From Ruminococcaceae bacterium UBA1375 (lineage in GTDB: Bacteria; Bacillota; Clostridia; Oscillospirales; Ruminococcaceae): a DNA stretch of 59,803 nucleotides. The stretch spans positions 1-59,803 of the forward strand of contig DBRF01000015.1 of NCBI GenBank assembly GCA_002305795.1, given 5' to 3'. The notes beneath the pieces are model-generated. The model was not told the DNA's origin, searched no databases, and was given only the letters and a program-made list of their open reading frames with translations. A program made the position numbers and the translations under genes. Within the stretch, counting starts at the first letter, position 1, and every line of letters begins with the position of its first letter. Positions 37,999 to 46,927 of the stretch are shown piece by piece.

Positions 37999-38859
37999 TC
38001 ACGCACAGGATTGGCGGCCGTGGGAATTGGTGATTTGAATTTCCCCCTTAGCGTTGGGGTCATCCCGGATGATCTCCCCCACCGCCGGAACTTGAATGGT
38101 ACCGGACAAAGGATTTTTAATGCTGAGCAACGGAGTGGTAATCACCGCCTCCACCTGGGATTTTTCAAAGCACAGGTCGGCGTCCTCCATCTCACAGTCA
38201 ATAAGCGTCAGGTTCTTGCAGTAGCAGAAGGGCTGGGTACCCTTAATTTTGCAGCGGATTAAGGTCAGACCGTTGGAGTACCAGGCCAGGTATTCTCCGT
38301 TGATGACGCTATCCCGGACGGTGACGTTCTTGGCGTGCCAAAAAGCGTCCTTAGTGTCGAACTGACATTGGTCAAACTGGGCGTTTTGGATGTACTGGAA
38401 GGAATACTTCCCGGTGAGCCGGACGTTGCGGAAAGTAAGGTCTTCTGAGCGCATCATAAAGTATTCGCTCTCGGCGCTGCTGTCCTCCATGGTAATCCCC
38501 TTCACCGACCAGCCAAATTCCGGGGAAACGATGTCGCAGTGCTTCATAGTGATGTCGCCGCATTCCCGCAGGGCTTTGATGCCGTGGAGTTTGGTGTTTT
38601 CGATTTCAGCATGATGGGTATACCACAGGGCCGCCCTGCAAAGAGGGGTCATTTCACTGTCTCGGATGGTCAAATTCTCATCATGCCAGAAGGGGTAGCG
38701 CAGGTTAAAATAACAGTGCTCTGCCTGAATGTTCCGGCTTTCCTTAAAGGCACTTTCTCCATCCGCCGGACCGTCGAAGGTACAGTGTTGCACCGATACA
38801 TCTTCGCTGCCGTACAAGGCACGTTCTTGGTCAAAAGTTTGATTTTGGATGAGTTTCAT
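37999..38859 (-). CDS. DUF3737 family protein
   Basis: 286 aa. Built of repeated short strand units (for example LTIRDSEMTPL, ITMKHCDIVSP, LTFRNVRLTG, VTVRDSVINGE, LTLIRCKIKGT, LTLIDCEMEDA), the mark of a right-handed parallel beta-helix. DUF3737 proteins are widespread in gut Firmicutes and Bacteroidetes and have no proven function; no signal peptide is seen, so it should be cytoplasmic. AGGAGG precedes the ATG at 38859. A GGTGAAGTTCACC palindrome just downstream of its promoter may be an operator. Confidence 0.88.
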   Translation of the reverse strand: MKLIQNQTFDQERALYGSEDVSVQHCTFDGPADGESAFKESRNIQAEHCYFNLRYPFWHDENLTIRDSEMTPLCRAALWYTHHAEIENTKLHGIKALRECGDITMKHCDIVSPEFGWSVKGITMEDSSAESEYFMMRSEDLTFRNVRLTGKYSFQYIQNAQFDQCQFDTKDAFWHAKNVTVRDSVINGEYLAWYSNGLTLIRCKIKGTQPFCYCKNLTLIDCEMEDADLCFEKSQVEAVITTPLLSIKNPLSGTIQVPAVGEIIRDDPNAKGEIQITNSHGRQSCA

Positions 38860-38923
38860 CTGAAAGCCTCCTGAGTTTTGGTTTCTCTTTCCGGTGAACT
38901 TCACCGACTTCCCTTACTATAGT

Positions 38924-38952
38924 ATTATAGTACAGTTTATGACAAATGGCAA
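38924..38952 (-). promoter_or_regulatory. promoter of the DUF3737 gene
   Basis: Minus-strand TTGCCA (38947-38952), 17-bp spacer, TATAAT (38924-38929). A palindromic CGGTGAACTTCACCG lies at about 38892-38906, downstream of the start point. Confidence 0.75.
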
Positions 38953-39006
38953 ATACCTATCCGCCATACCACATTATGCGCAAAAGGTATGGATTTGGGA
39001 ACAGAA

Positions 39007-39037
39007 AAGCAGCCGGTGCCTGACACACCGGCTGCTT
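39007..39037 (-). terminator. terminator of pnp
   Basis: AAGCAGCCGGTG (39007-39018) and CACCGGCTGCTT (39026-39037) form a perfect 12-bp stem; TTTTCTG follows on the minus strand. Confidence 0.88.
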
Positions 39038-39048
39038 GAGAACTGATT

Positions 39049-41178
39049 TTATTCCTTGTCTTTTTCCTTGTTCTTCTTCCGGGCGTTCATCTCGTTGATG
39101 GCGTCCTTCCGAGAGAAGTTCAGCCGTCCCTGGTCGTCGATTTCGGTGACCTTGACGATAATCTGGTCCCCTACGCTGACCACATCTTCCACCCGGTTGA
39201 CCCGATGGTTTTCCAGCTGGGAAATGTGAACCAAGCCTTCCACCCCGGGAGCGATTTCCACAAAGGCTCCGAAGTTCATCAGCCGGGTCACCACACCGGA
39301 GTACAAGCCGCCGATTTCCGGGCCGTTGGCGATGGTTTCCACAATGAACAGAGCCTGCTTGCAGCCCTCCATATCCAGGCCGGAAATGACGCACAAGCCG
39401 TCGTCGTTGATGTCGATCTTGCAGTCGCATTCGGCGCAGATTTTCTGGATCACGCTGCCGCCCTTGCCGATGACGTCCTTGATCTTATCCACCGGCACCA
39501 TGGTCTGCACCACTTTGGGAGCGTACTTGCTGACCTCCGGACGGGGCTTGTCGATGGCTTTGGCCATGACTTCGTCCAGAATATAGAGACGGGCTTTCCG
39601 GGTCTTTTCAAAGGCTTCCTTGATGATGTCCATGGTCAGGCCGTCCACCTTAATGTCCACCTGAATGGCGGTGATGCCGTTGTGGGTGCCGCCTACCTTA
39701 AAGTCCATATCGCCGTAGAAATCTTCCAGACCCTGGATATCCACCATGGTGGTGAAGCTGCCGTCCTTCTTGGTGATCAGGCCGCAGGAGATGCCAGCAA
39801 CAGGGGTGCGGATGGGAACACCGGCGTCCATCAAAGCCAGGGTGGAGCCGCAGATGGAGCCCTGAGAGGTGGAGCCATTGGAGGACAGCACTTCGCTGAC
39901 CACCCGGATGGCGTAGGGGAAGTCTTCCAGGCTGGGCAGCACCGGCACCAGCGCCTTTTCCGCTAAGGCGCCGTGGCCGATTTCCCGACGGCCGGGACCA
40001 CGGGAAGGACGGGTCTCCCCGACGCTGTAGGAGGGGAAGTTGTAGTGGTGCATATAGCGTTTGTGGTCGTGTTCGTCCAGGCCGTCCAGGTTCTGCATAT
40101 CCCGGATGGAGCCCAGGGTGGCGATGGAAAGCACCTGGGTCTGGCCGCGGGTGAACAGGCCGGAACCGTGTACCCGGGGCAGCAGGCCCACTTCGGCGCT
40201 GAGGGGACGAATCTCGTCCATACCGCGGCCGTCCACCCGCTTGCCTTCCAGCAGCCATTCTCGGACGATCCGCTTCTGGAGCTTATACATGCATTCGTCC
40301 AGCTGAACCTTGGAATCGGGATATTTGTCTTCCAGCTGGGTGTACACCTTATCGTAGATGGGCTGCAGCCGCTCATCCCGGACGTTTTTATCGTTGGTGT
40401 CCAAAGCCACCTTCACATCGTCGTAAGCGATGGCGGCCACGTCGTCCAGCATTTCAAAGGGCAGATCCACATGCTCATAGTCAAACTTGGGCTTGCCCAC
40501 CTGGGCCTGGATGTCGGCGATAAAGGCCACCATTTTCTTGATCTCGGTGTGAGCCAAAGCAATGGCGTCCAGCATTACATCTTCCGGCACTTCGTCGGCG
40601 CCGGCTTCGATCATCACGATTTTTTCGGCGCTGCCGGCCACGGTCAGGTTCAGCTTGCTTACCTCCCGTTGCTCGGTGATGGGGTTGAGCACCAGCTGCC
40701 CGTCTACCAGGCCCACGCTCACCGTAGCGATGGGGCCGTTAAAGGGAATATCGGAGATGGACACAGCAATGGAAGCCGCCAGGGAGCCGGTGATTTCCGG
40801 GGCGTTGTCCACGTCGCTGGACAGCACCGTCATGACGATGGTCACATCGTTGCGCATATCCTTGGGAAACAGGGGACGCATGGGCCGGTCCACCATCCGG
40901 CTGGTGAGGATGGCGTTTTCGCTGGGGCGGGATTCCCGCTTCAAAAAGGAACCGGGGATTTTGCCTACGCTGTACAGCTTTTCCTCATAGTCCACGCTCA
41001 GAGGGAAAAAGTCGATGCCTTCCCGGGGTTTGGCGGATGCGGTGACATTGCCCATCACCACAGTATCGCCGTACTGCACCCAGCAGGAGCCGTTGGAAAG
41101 CTCGCAGGTCTTCCCTACGGTGACTTTCAGCGGCCGCCCGGCAAAGGTGGTTTCAAACACTTGCTCTTTGTTTGCCAT
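39049..41178 (-). CDS. pnp: polynucleotide phosphorylase (polyribonucleotide nucleotidyltransferase)
   Basis: 709 aa, normal. Degrades RNA 3'-5' with phosphate. Two RNase PH domains (about 10-145 and 320-460; second has RVHGSGLFTRGQTQVLSIAT), helical linker between them, KH domain (about 560-615, MVPVDKIKDVIGKGGSVIQK) and S1 domain (about 625-693, GGLYSGVVTRLMNFGAFVEI) with a Lys-rich tail. AAGGAGG precedes the ATG. It follows rpsO in the same direction, the classical rpsO-pnp order, but a terminator at 41313 separates them. Confidence 0.97.
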   Translation of the reverse strand: MANKEQVFETTFAGRPLKVTVGKTCELSNGSCWVQYGDTVVMGNVTASAKPREGIDFFPLSVDYEEKLYSVGKIPGSFLKRESRPSENAILTSRMVDRPMRPLFPKDMRNDVTIVMTVLSSDVDNAPEITGSLAASIAVSISDIPFNGPIATVSVGLVDGQLVLNPITEQREVSKLNLTVAGSAEKIVMIEAGADEVPEDVMLDAIALAHTEIKKMVAFIADIQAQVGKPKFDYEHVDLPFEMLDDVAAIAYDDVKVALDTNDKNVRDERLQPIYDKVYTQLEDKYPDSKVQLDECMYKLQKRIVREWLLEGKRVDGRGMDEIRPLSAEVGLLPRVHGSGLFTRGQTQVLSIATLGSIRDMQNLDGLDEHDHKRYMHHYNFPSYSVGETRPSRGPGRREIGHGALAEKALVPVLPSLEDFPYAIRVVSEVLSSNGSTSQGSICGSTLALMDAGVPIRTPVAGISCGLITKKDGSFTTMVDIQGLEDFYGDMDFKVGGTHNGITAIQVDIKVDGLTMDIIKEAFEKTRKARLYILDEVMAKAIDKPRPEVSKYAPKVVQTMVPVDKIKDVIGKGGSVIQKICAECDCKIDINDDGLCVISGLDMEGCKQALFIVETIANGPEIGGLYSGVVTRLMNFGAFVEIAPGVEGLVHISQLENHRVNRVEDVVSVGDQIIVKVTEIDDQGRLNFSRKDAINEMNARKKNKEKDKE

Positions 41179-41312
41179 AATTGGACCTCCTTAATTTCAA
41201 TCGGAAAATTTGGGAAGGCCGTATTTTAGCAAGAAACCCAGGGCTCTTTTGGAAAAAGCCAACGGTTTTTTGCTAAAAGGAGCCGACCCACTCTACTATT
41301 ATAACAAAAAAA

Positions 41313-41335
41313 GCGGGTGTACACAATACACCCGC
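41313..41335 (-). terminator. terminator between rpsO and pnp
   Basis: GCGGGTGTA and TACACCCGC pair with a 5-base loop; on the minus strand TTTTTTTG follows, directly abutting a TATAAT (41298-41303) that could serve a pnp promoter. Confidence 0.88.
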
Positions 41336-41406
41336 CGCAGTTTGTAGAAAAGAATTTTTCCATAAACTGATTGATTCAAAACATCCGCTTTACGTTTGCC
41401 GGAAAC

Positions 41407-41673
41407 TTACTTCCGCAGGCCCAGCTTAGCGATGCAGGCACGATACCGCTCGATGTCGGTCTTCTTCAGGTAAGCCAACAGGTTGCGGCGGTGACCGACC
41501 ATCTTCAACAGACCCCGTCTGGAGTGGTGGTCATGGGGATGCATCTTGAAGTGCTCCTGCAGATCGTTGATGCGCTTGGTGAGAACCGCAATCTGGACTT
41601 CCGGAGAACCGGTGTCGGTGTCGTGGAGCCGGTTAGCGACAATGACTTCGTTCTTTTCTTCTTTTCTTAACAT
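41407..41673 (-). CDS. rpsO: 30S ribosomal protein S15
   Basis: 88 aa, exact family length from the ATG at 41673 (MLRKEEKNEVI). S15 binds 16S rRNA early in 30S assembly. Signature LTKRINDLQEHFKMHPHDHH and RRGLLKMVGHRRNLLAYLK. GAGGTGAAGCAT upstream supports this start rather than the GTG three codons earlier. Confidence 0.97.
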   Translation of the reverse strand: MLRKEEKNEVIVANRLHDTDTGSPEVQIAVLTKRINDLQEHFKMHPHDHHSRRGLLKMVGHRRNLLAYLKKTDIERYRACIAKLGLRK

Positions 41674-41696
41674 ATGCTTCACCTCATTTAATATTT

Positions 41697-41754
41697 GCCC
41701 CGACCTGCCTGTTTGCCCGGCAGCAGGGACATCTGCTTTGTCTTAGTAAGGGGC
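41697..41754 (-). promoter_or_regulatory. structured 5' leader of rpsO, possible S15 autoregulatory site
   Basis: GCCCC (41697-41701) and GGGGC (41750-41754) close a helix that contains CTGCC/GGCAG (41705-41709 with 41719-41723) and further pairing. It lies in a leader of about 128 bases and ends 23 bases before the ATG. S15 represses its own translation through leader folds in several bacteria; this site is a candidate by position only. Confidence 0.45.
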
Positions 41755-41807
41755 AGGCAAAACTCCGCTTGGCGGCTTATTCCCGCAAACCATGACAAAG
41801 TACTTAT

Positions 41808-41836
41808 ACTATACCACAAACCGTCCAGCTTGTAAA
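41808..41836 (-). promoter_or_regulatory. promoter of rpsO
   Basis: Minus-strand TTTACA (41831-41836), 17-bp spacer, TATAGT (41808-41813). Confidence 0.75.
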
Positions 41837-41861
41837 CCCCCTATTTTCCCATGGGCAGGAA

Positions 41862-41885
41862 AAAGCCCGGCAGAAGCCGGGCTTT
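41862..41885. terminator. terminator of the small exported protein gene
   Basis: AAAGCCCGGC (41862-41871) and GCCGGGCTTT (41876-41885), perfect 10-bp stem with tetraloop; TTTTTCC follows on the minus strand. Confidence 0.88.
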
Positions 41886-41895
41886 CAAGGAAATC

Positions 41896-42168
41896 TTACG
41901 CATCAATCCAATCAGGATCCACCCAGGTTCCGGTGGTCTGATTCCAGCGGCGATACTGCAACTTTCCGTTATACATCCGATACTTTACAATAATGTCATC
42001 TCTCCGGGGAGAAATGGATTCTTCGCTGCCGGACGCTGCCGTTGTCTGGACAGCAGCCGGTGAAACCGGTTCTTCTGCCGCTACGCTGAGCAGCGAAGTA
42101 ACGGAAATAGTCGCCATAGTCAAAGTGGCTGCGACAATGGCAAGGGTTTTCCGAACTGTTTTTTTCAT
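41896..42168 (-). CDS. small secreted protein with Trp-rich C-terminal motif
   Basis: 90 aa. Sec signal peptide: basic start MKKTVRKTLAIV, core through TSLLSVAAEE, likely cut after SVAA (about residue 31). The mature part is a Ser/Pro/Thr linker and the tail IVKYRMYNGKLQYRRWNQTT, then GTWVDPDWIDA, an aromatic module (MYNGKLQYRRWN...WVDPDW) that I have seen recur at the ends of small exported Firmicutes proteins. AAAGGATG precedes the ATG. It lies 83 bases downstream of the M56 protease gene in the same direction and has its own terminator. Function unknown. Confidence 0.8.
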   Translation of the reverse strand: MKKTVRKTLAIVAATLTMATISVTSLLSVAAEEPVSPAAVQTTAASGSEESISPRRDDIIVKYRMYNGKLQYRRWNQTTGTWVDPDWIDA

Positions 42169-42251
42169 GGGTTCAACATCCTTTCAAATAAGATAAAATA
42201 TATGCTGGGAGACCTTCTCCCTGGGGCACAAAACACCGGGGCATTCCCTTC

Positions 42252-43703
42252 TCACAATGCGGTATGATCACCGCCGTACTCCTCAATGGAGAATGCGTCC
42301 CGTTCCTCCGGGGTGAGCAGATCGGGGAAATACATATACGCCCAGAACAGGTAATCACTTTCCGGGTCCTGGCTTCCGCTGAGAGCCAGCACCTCCAAAA
42401 AGCCCTCCTTATCCACTGTTTTTACCTCCAGACCCCGTTCATGCAGGGCCTGTTCCACCAGGGCGGAGTTTTCTAAAGGCGTCAGGGTTTGCAGGGCATA
42501 AGGAGAATCCGGCTGCCCTTTGACAGCTAGGAAATAACAGCCCTCCGGATATTCCACCAGGTAACTGTTTTCCTGATTGACCGCAACACCGCTGGTGTAG
42601 TATTCCAACCTATTAAATTCCTGAGATTGACTGGAGAAGGCGAACAAATAAGTACAAAGCAGCGCCGCCATCATCACGAAAACGGTGACAACATAATACC
42701 ATTTGGTATGCTTGGACCTTTCGTTGATTTTAACCAGCAGCTCCATACGCTGGGCGATCATTTCCTGCTGGGTCTGAGAAGAAAGCCTGGACGCCGTAGT
42801 GGCTTTTTCCTTCACTCGTTTCTGCACCGAATGGGAAAAACTCATGGTACCCACAATGGCCTGAAGATAGTCGCACTGTTCCGAAGGGGTGAGACGGGCG
42901 CACACCGAAGCATCGCAATGAAGTTCCAAAGTCTGATTTACGTCCTGCCGGAAGAGATACATCAGCGGATTCCACCAAAACAGACAGCACAAAATCTGCA
43001 CCAGCAGCTTAATCCAGGAGTCCCGATGATAGCGGTGGGTGAGCTCATGGAGCAGTACACAACGAAGTTCATCCCGGGTGTAAAGTTGGCTCATAGGAAG
43101 AAGAATGGTGGGGCGAAAATAGCCGTAGGTCATAGGGCTAAGCACCATAGCGTGATACATTCGGGCCGGGCGGCCGCCGTGAAATTCCTTTTGCACCTGC
43201 TCAAGCAGCTCAGTTTCCTCCGGCAACGGATCCCGGGTGGTTTCCAAATAAGCCTTCAAACACTTCCTGGTGTACCAAAGAAACTGAACCAAAGAAATTA
43301 CAATCCCCGCCAGCCACACCGCCAAAACCAGGTGCAGCGGGGTGACGCCCACCGAAAGGCCGGGAAGGACAAACAGCTGGGTGTCGCAGAAGAAAGAGGA
43401 AATCCTCCCCAGCAGCACAGAAGGAATGTCTTTGCTGTAGTTCAACTGAATGGGCATAAAAAGCCGCACCAACACCAGTCCCAAAAGCAGCAGTAAGGTA
43501 GTGACACCGAAATTTTGAATCAATTTGGTGCGCTTGCGGAAAAAATGGAACACCACAATCAGCAGACACAGCCATAAAACGGCCATAAGCACCGTTTCGG
43601 CGTCAAAGGGAATATACAGATGAAACCAACGATTGTCAGAGTTAAACACAAAATCACATTCCTTTTTTAGGGTCATCCAAGCCGTTTTTAAACATTCCGG
43701 CAA
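42252..43703 (-). CDS. M56-family (BlaR1/MecR1-like) membrane metallopeptidase
   Basis: 483 aa. BlaR1-type proteases sense an outer signal and cleave a cytoplasmic repressor. Four to five membrane segments (about 37-55, 67-85, 118-140 and 348-368) enclose the zinc peptidase domain with LLHELTHRYH (HExxH) and third ligand Glu in LELHCDASVCAR. After the last membrane segment an outer domain of about 110 residues (FAFSSQSQEF to the end) differs from the penicillin-binding sensor of BlaR1: no SxxK/KTG triad is seen, so it is not a beta-lactam sensor. Start uncertain: TTG at 43703 abuts GAGAGG, ATG at 43676 is the alternative. A BlaI-type gene lies 4.3 kb away. Confidence 0.88.
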   Translation of the reverse strand: MPECLKTAWMTLKKECDFVFNSDNRWFHLYIPFDAETVLMAVLWLCLLIVVFHFFRKRTKLIQNFGVTTLLLLLGLVLVRLFMPIQLNYSKDIPSVLLGRISSFFCDTQLFVLPGLSVGVTPLHLVLAVWLAGIVISLVQFLWYTRKCLKAYLETTRDPLPEETELLEQVQKEFHGGRPARMYHAMVLSPMTYGYFRPTILLPMSQLYTRDELRCVLLHELTHRYHRDSWIKLLVQILCCLFWWNPLMYLFRQDVNQTLELHCDASVCARLTPSEQCDYLQAIVGTMSFSHSVQKRVKEKATTASRLSSQTQQEMIAQRMELLVKINERSKHTKWYYVVTVFVMMAALLCTYLFAFSSQSQEFNRLEYYTSGVAVNQENSYLVEYPEGCYFLAVKGQPDSPYALQTLTPLENSALVEQALHERGLEVKTVDKEGFLEVLALSGSQDPESDYLFWAYMYFPDLLTPEERDAFSIEEYGGDHTAL

Positions 43704-43919
43704 CCTCTCGTCATCCGTCCGGAAATCCCCTCCGGCGGGGTTCCCGTTTGGGAAATTGAAAACCGGTCAAAAAGCCCCCTTTTAGGCTGCGGTAAAGCCG
43801 GCAAATAGTTTTGCAAGGAATCTTTATATTATTATAGCAAACCACGGGGATAAAATCCAGTTTTTTTGGCTACTTTTTCGCAAAAATTCTCAAAATTCGT
43901 CGTCGTTTTCCGAAAAAAA

Positions 43920-43963
43920 CTCCCACAGCCCGGCGCCATGATACAGGCGAACAGCTATGGGAG
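43920..43963 (-). terminator. terminator of the ligA-gatCAB operon
   Basis: CTCCCATAGC and GCTGTGGGAG pair with an inner GC-rich hairpin, followed on the minus strand by TTTTTTTC. Confidence 0.85.
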
Positions 43964-43979
43964 GATTTTTTTGTTCCAA

Positions 43980-45443
43980 TCAATGGGTTTGCAGGTATTC
44001 CAGCAGCAATTCTTTCATCTTTGCCGGGTTGCCCTTCCCCTTGGTGGCCTTCATGCACTGACCGGTCAAGTAGCCCAATGCGTTGGTCTTGCCGTTTTTA
44101 TAGTCCTGGATGGACTTCTGGTTGGCTTCGCACACCTGGTCCACCACTGCTTGCAAAGCGGAATCGTCGGAAATCTGAGCCAATCCCTTTTCTTCCACAA
44201 TCTTAGCCGGGTCGGCGTGTTCCTGGGTGAGCAGAACTTCAAACACCTGCTTACCGGCGGCGTTGGAGATTTTGCCCTCCTCAATCATCTTCAGCAGAGC
44301 GGTAAAGGCGTCCACCGTCAGGGCGGTATCGCCTAAGCTCAGCTTCTTTTCTCGGAGGTACTTGGTCAAATCCCCCACCATCCAGTTGCAGATGATCTTG
44401 GGCGAGCAAACCTTTTTCGCCACGCTCTCCTCAAAGAAAGCGCACTTTTCCGGCTCTTCCAGCAGCACCTGGGCTTCGTCGTAGCTGATGCCGAAGTCCT
44501 GGGTAAAGCGGATGAGCTTGATGTTGGGCAGCTCGGGAATGGACTCCTTAATGCCGTCCACATATTCCTGCTCCAGCACAATGGTGGGCAGGTCAGGTTC
44601 GGGGAAATAGCGGTAATCCTGGGAATCTTCCTTGCTCCGCAGCAGCACGTTTTCCCCCTTGGCATCGTCCCAGCGGCGGGTTTCCTGGAAGATCTCTCCC
44701 CCATTTTCCAGCACCTCGATCTGCCGAGCGGCTTCGTAGTCGATGGCCCGAACCACGGCGGAGAAGCTGTTGACGTTTTTCATCTCCACCCGGGTGCCGA
44801 ACTCTTTGCTTCCCTTTTTCCGCACCGACACGTTCACGTCGGCACGGATGCTGCCCTGCTCCATCTTACAGTCGGAGATGTCCAGGTACTGGAGGATGGA
44901 CTTGATGGTTTCCAGGTAAGCGTGGGCTTCGGCGGAGCTGCGGAAGTCCGGCTCGGAAACAATCTCGATCAGGGGCACGCCGCAGCGGTTAAAGTCCACC
45001 AGGCTGCCGTCGATGTTGGCAGAGTGGAGCAGTTTGCCGGCGTCCTCTTCGATATGGATCCGGGTAACCCCAAACCGCTTCTGGTAGGAGGACTTATCCG
45101 GATTTTCCACCAGCACGTCCAGGTAACCGGTCTCGCAGAGCGGAATGTCAAACTGGCTGATCTGATAGGATTTGGGCAGGTCGGGGTAGAAATAGTTCTT
45201 CCGGTCCTGCTTGCAGATGCGGTGGATGTTGCAGTGCAGAGCGTGGCCCATTTTAATGGCGTACTCCACCACCTGCATATTCAAGGTGGGGAGGGTGCCG
45301 GGCATGCCCATGCAGATGGGGCAGCACTGGCTGTTTACTTCCAGGCCAAAGGCGTTTTTACAGCTGCAGTAAATTTTGCTTTCGGTATTCAATTCGGCGT
45401 GGACCTCCAGGCCCACCACCACTTCATAATTCGGATTCAACAT
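43980..45443 (-). CDS. gatB: aspartyl/glutamyl-tRNA amidotransferase subunit B
   Basis: 487 aa. Part of GatCAB, which converts Glu-tRNA(Gln) and/or Asp-tRNA(Asn) to the amide form. N-terminal kinase-like cradle domain with GLEVHAELNTESKIYC and CPICMGMPGTLPTLN, KNYFYPDLPKSYQISQ, then RADVNVSVR and EMKNVNSFSAVVRAIDYE; C-terminal YqeY-like tail domain. The N-terminal Cys pairs fit the zinc site. GGAGGGGG precedes the ATG. Third gat gene of the operon. Confidence 0.97.
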   Translation of the reverse strand: MLNPNYEVVVGLEVHAELNTESKIYCSCKNAFGLEVNSQCCPICMGMPGTLPTLNMQVVEYAIKMGHALHCNIHRICKQDRKNYFYPDLPKSYQISQFDIPLCETGYLDVLVENPDKSSYQKRFGVTRIHIEEDAGKLLHSANIDGSLVDFNRCGVPLIEIVSEPDFRSSAEAHAYLETIKSILQYLDISDCKMEQGSIRADVNVSVRKKGSKEFGTRVEMKNVNSFSAVVRAIDYEAARQIEVLENGGEIFQETRRWDDAKGENVLLRSKEDSQDYRYFPEPDLPTIVLEQEYVDGIKESIPELPNIKLIRFTQDFGISYDEAQVLLEEPEKCAFFEESVAKKVCSPKIICNWMVGDLTKYLREKKLSLGDTALTVDAFTALLKMIEEGKISNAAGKQVFEVLLTQEHADPAKIVEEKGLAQISDDSALQAVVDQVCEANQKSIQDYKNGKTNALGYLTGQCMKATKGKGNPAKMKELLLEYLQTH

Positions 45444-45456
45444 AGCTCCCCCTCCT

Positions 45457-46914
45457 TTACAGTTTGGCCACGGCGCAGCAGCCGGTTTCCTGCTGGTAGG
45501 CCAAAGCGGCGTTGAGCAGGGTCTGTTCGCTGAACTTGGGGCCGATGAGCTGCATACCGATGGGCAGACCGTTGGCAGCAGTGCCGCAAGGGATGCTCAA
45601 AGCGGGCAGGCCTGCAATGTTCACCGTGGTGGTGCAGACGTCCGCCGCATACATCTTCAAAGGATCTCCCATATTTTCTCCCAGCTTGAAGGCGGTGTCG
45701 GGAGCGGTGGGGGTCAGGAGCAGGTCACAGCTTTCAAACTGCTGGTCAAATTCTTCCCCAATGCGGTTTTGCAGCAGCTTTGCCTTTTTGTAATAGGCGT
45801 CGTAGAAGCCGGAGCTGAGTACAAAGGTCCCCAGCAGAATCCGGCGCTTCACTTCATCCCCAAAGCCCTCGCTGCGGGTCTTTTCGTACATCTCGTCCAG
45901 GCCGTGGTATTCCGGGGTGCGGTAACCGTACTTCACCCCATCGAACCGAGCCAGGTTGGAGCTGGCTTCTGCCGAAGAGATGATGTAGTAGGCATTTAAG
46001 GCATAGCTGGTGCTGGGCAAGCTGACGGTTTTCAAGGTAGCGCCCAATCCTTCCAGCACCTTGGCGGCGGCCATTACCTTCTGCTGCACTTCTTCCGACA
46101 CACCCTGGGCGAAGTATTCTTCCGGGATACCGATGGTCTTACCTGCCACGTCGGCTTTCAGGTTGGCGTAGAAATCCGGGTATTCCCGCTTTGCGCTGGT
46201 GGCGTCCATGGGGTCGTAACCGCAGATGGCAGAGTACAGCATGGCCACGTCCTCCACGCTGCGGCCCAGGGGTCCAATCTGGTCCAGGCTGGAAGCAAAG
46301 GCCACCAGGCCGAACCGGGACACGGAGGAATAGGTGGGTTTTAATCCCACCACGCCGCAGTAGGCGCTGGGCAGACGGATGCTTCCCCCGGTGTCGGAAC
46401 CCAGGCTCAGCACCGCTTCCCCTGCCGCCACCGCAGCGCCGCTTCCGCCGGAGGAGCCGCCAGGCACATAGTCCAGATTCCGGGGATTGGCGGTTTTCTG
46501 GAAATAGGAGGTCTCACAGGAGGAGCCCATGGCAAATTCGTCCATGTTCACCTTCCCTACCATCACCGGACGGCAGCCTTCCAGCTTCTTCATCACCGTG
46601 GCGTGGTAAGGGGGCACAAAATTGCCCAGCATTTTGGAAGCGCAGCTGGTGCGGACATTTTTGGTGCAGATGTTGTCCTTCACCGCCAGGGGAATCCCCG
46701 CCAGAGGGCTGAGCGGCTCCCCTTTGGCCAGCAGCTCATCTACCTCAGCGGCCTGTTGTTTAGCCTCTTCCCCGGTGACGGTGAGGTAAGCCTTGACCTT
46801 CTCGTCCACCGCCTCAATCCGGTCCAGCACCGACTGAGTTACCTCCGCAGCGCTGACCTTCTTTTCCCGCAGCATCCCGGAAAGCTGGGACGCGGTATAT
46901 TCAAACAGTTCCAT
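45457..46914 (-). CDS. gatA: aspartyl/glutamyl-tRNA amidotransferase subunit A
   Basis: 485 aa. Amidase-signature glutaminase subunit; releases ammonia from glutamine for GatB. Catalytic Ser-cisSer-Lys: Lys in LAVKDNI, cis-Ser in PGGSSGGSGAAVAAG, nucleophile Ser in SDTGGSIRLPS. 13 bases from both gatC and gatB, one operon. Confidence 0.97.
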   Translation of the reverse strand: MELFEYTASQLSGMLREKKVSAAEVTQSVLDRIEAVDEKVKAYLTVTGEEAKQQAAEVDELLAKGEPLSPLAGIPLAVKDNICTKNVRTSCASKMLGNFVPPYHATVMKKLEGCRPVMVGKVNMDEFAMGSSCETSYFQKTANPRNLDYVPGGSSGGSGAAVAAGEAVLSLGSDTGGSIRLPSAYCGVVGLKPTYSSVSRFGLVAFASSLDQIGPLGRSVEDVAMLYSAICGYDPMDATSAKREYPDFYANLKADVAGKTIGIPEEYFAQGVSEEVQQKVMAAAKVLEGLGATLKTVSLPSTSYALNAYYIISSAEASSNLARFDGVKYGYRTPEYHGLDEMYEKTRSEGFGDEVKRRILLGTFVLSSGFYDAYYKKAKLLQNRIGEEFDQQFESCDLLLTPTAPDTAFKLGENMGDPLKMYAADVCTTTVNIAGLPALSIPCGTAANGLPIGMQLIGPKFSEQTLLNAALAYQQETGCCAVAKL

Positions 46915-46927
46915 TCCTCTTCTCCTT

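Noticed and set aside
39973..41229. 418-residue frame antisense to pnp
   Set aside because: His/Gly/Val-rich composition and perfect overlap with pnp mark it as a shadow frame.
42252..43703. Beta-lactam sensor BlaR1
   Set aside because: The outer C-terminal domain lacks SxxK and KTG motifs, so only the protease part is shared with BlaR1.
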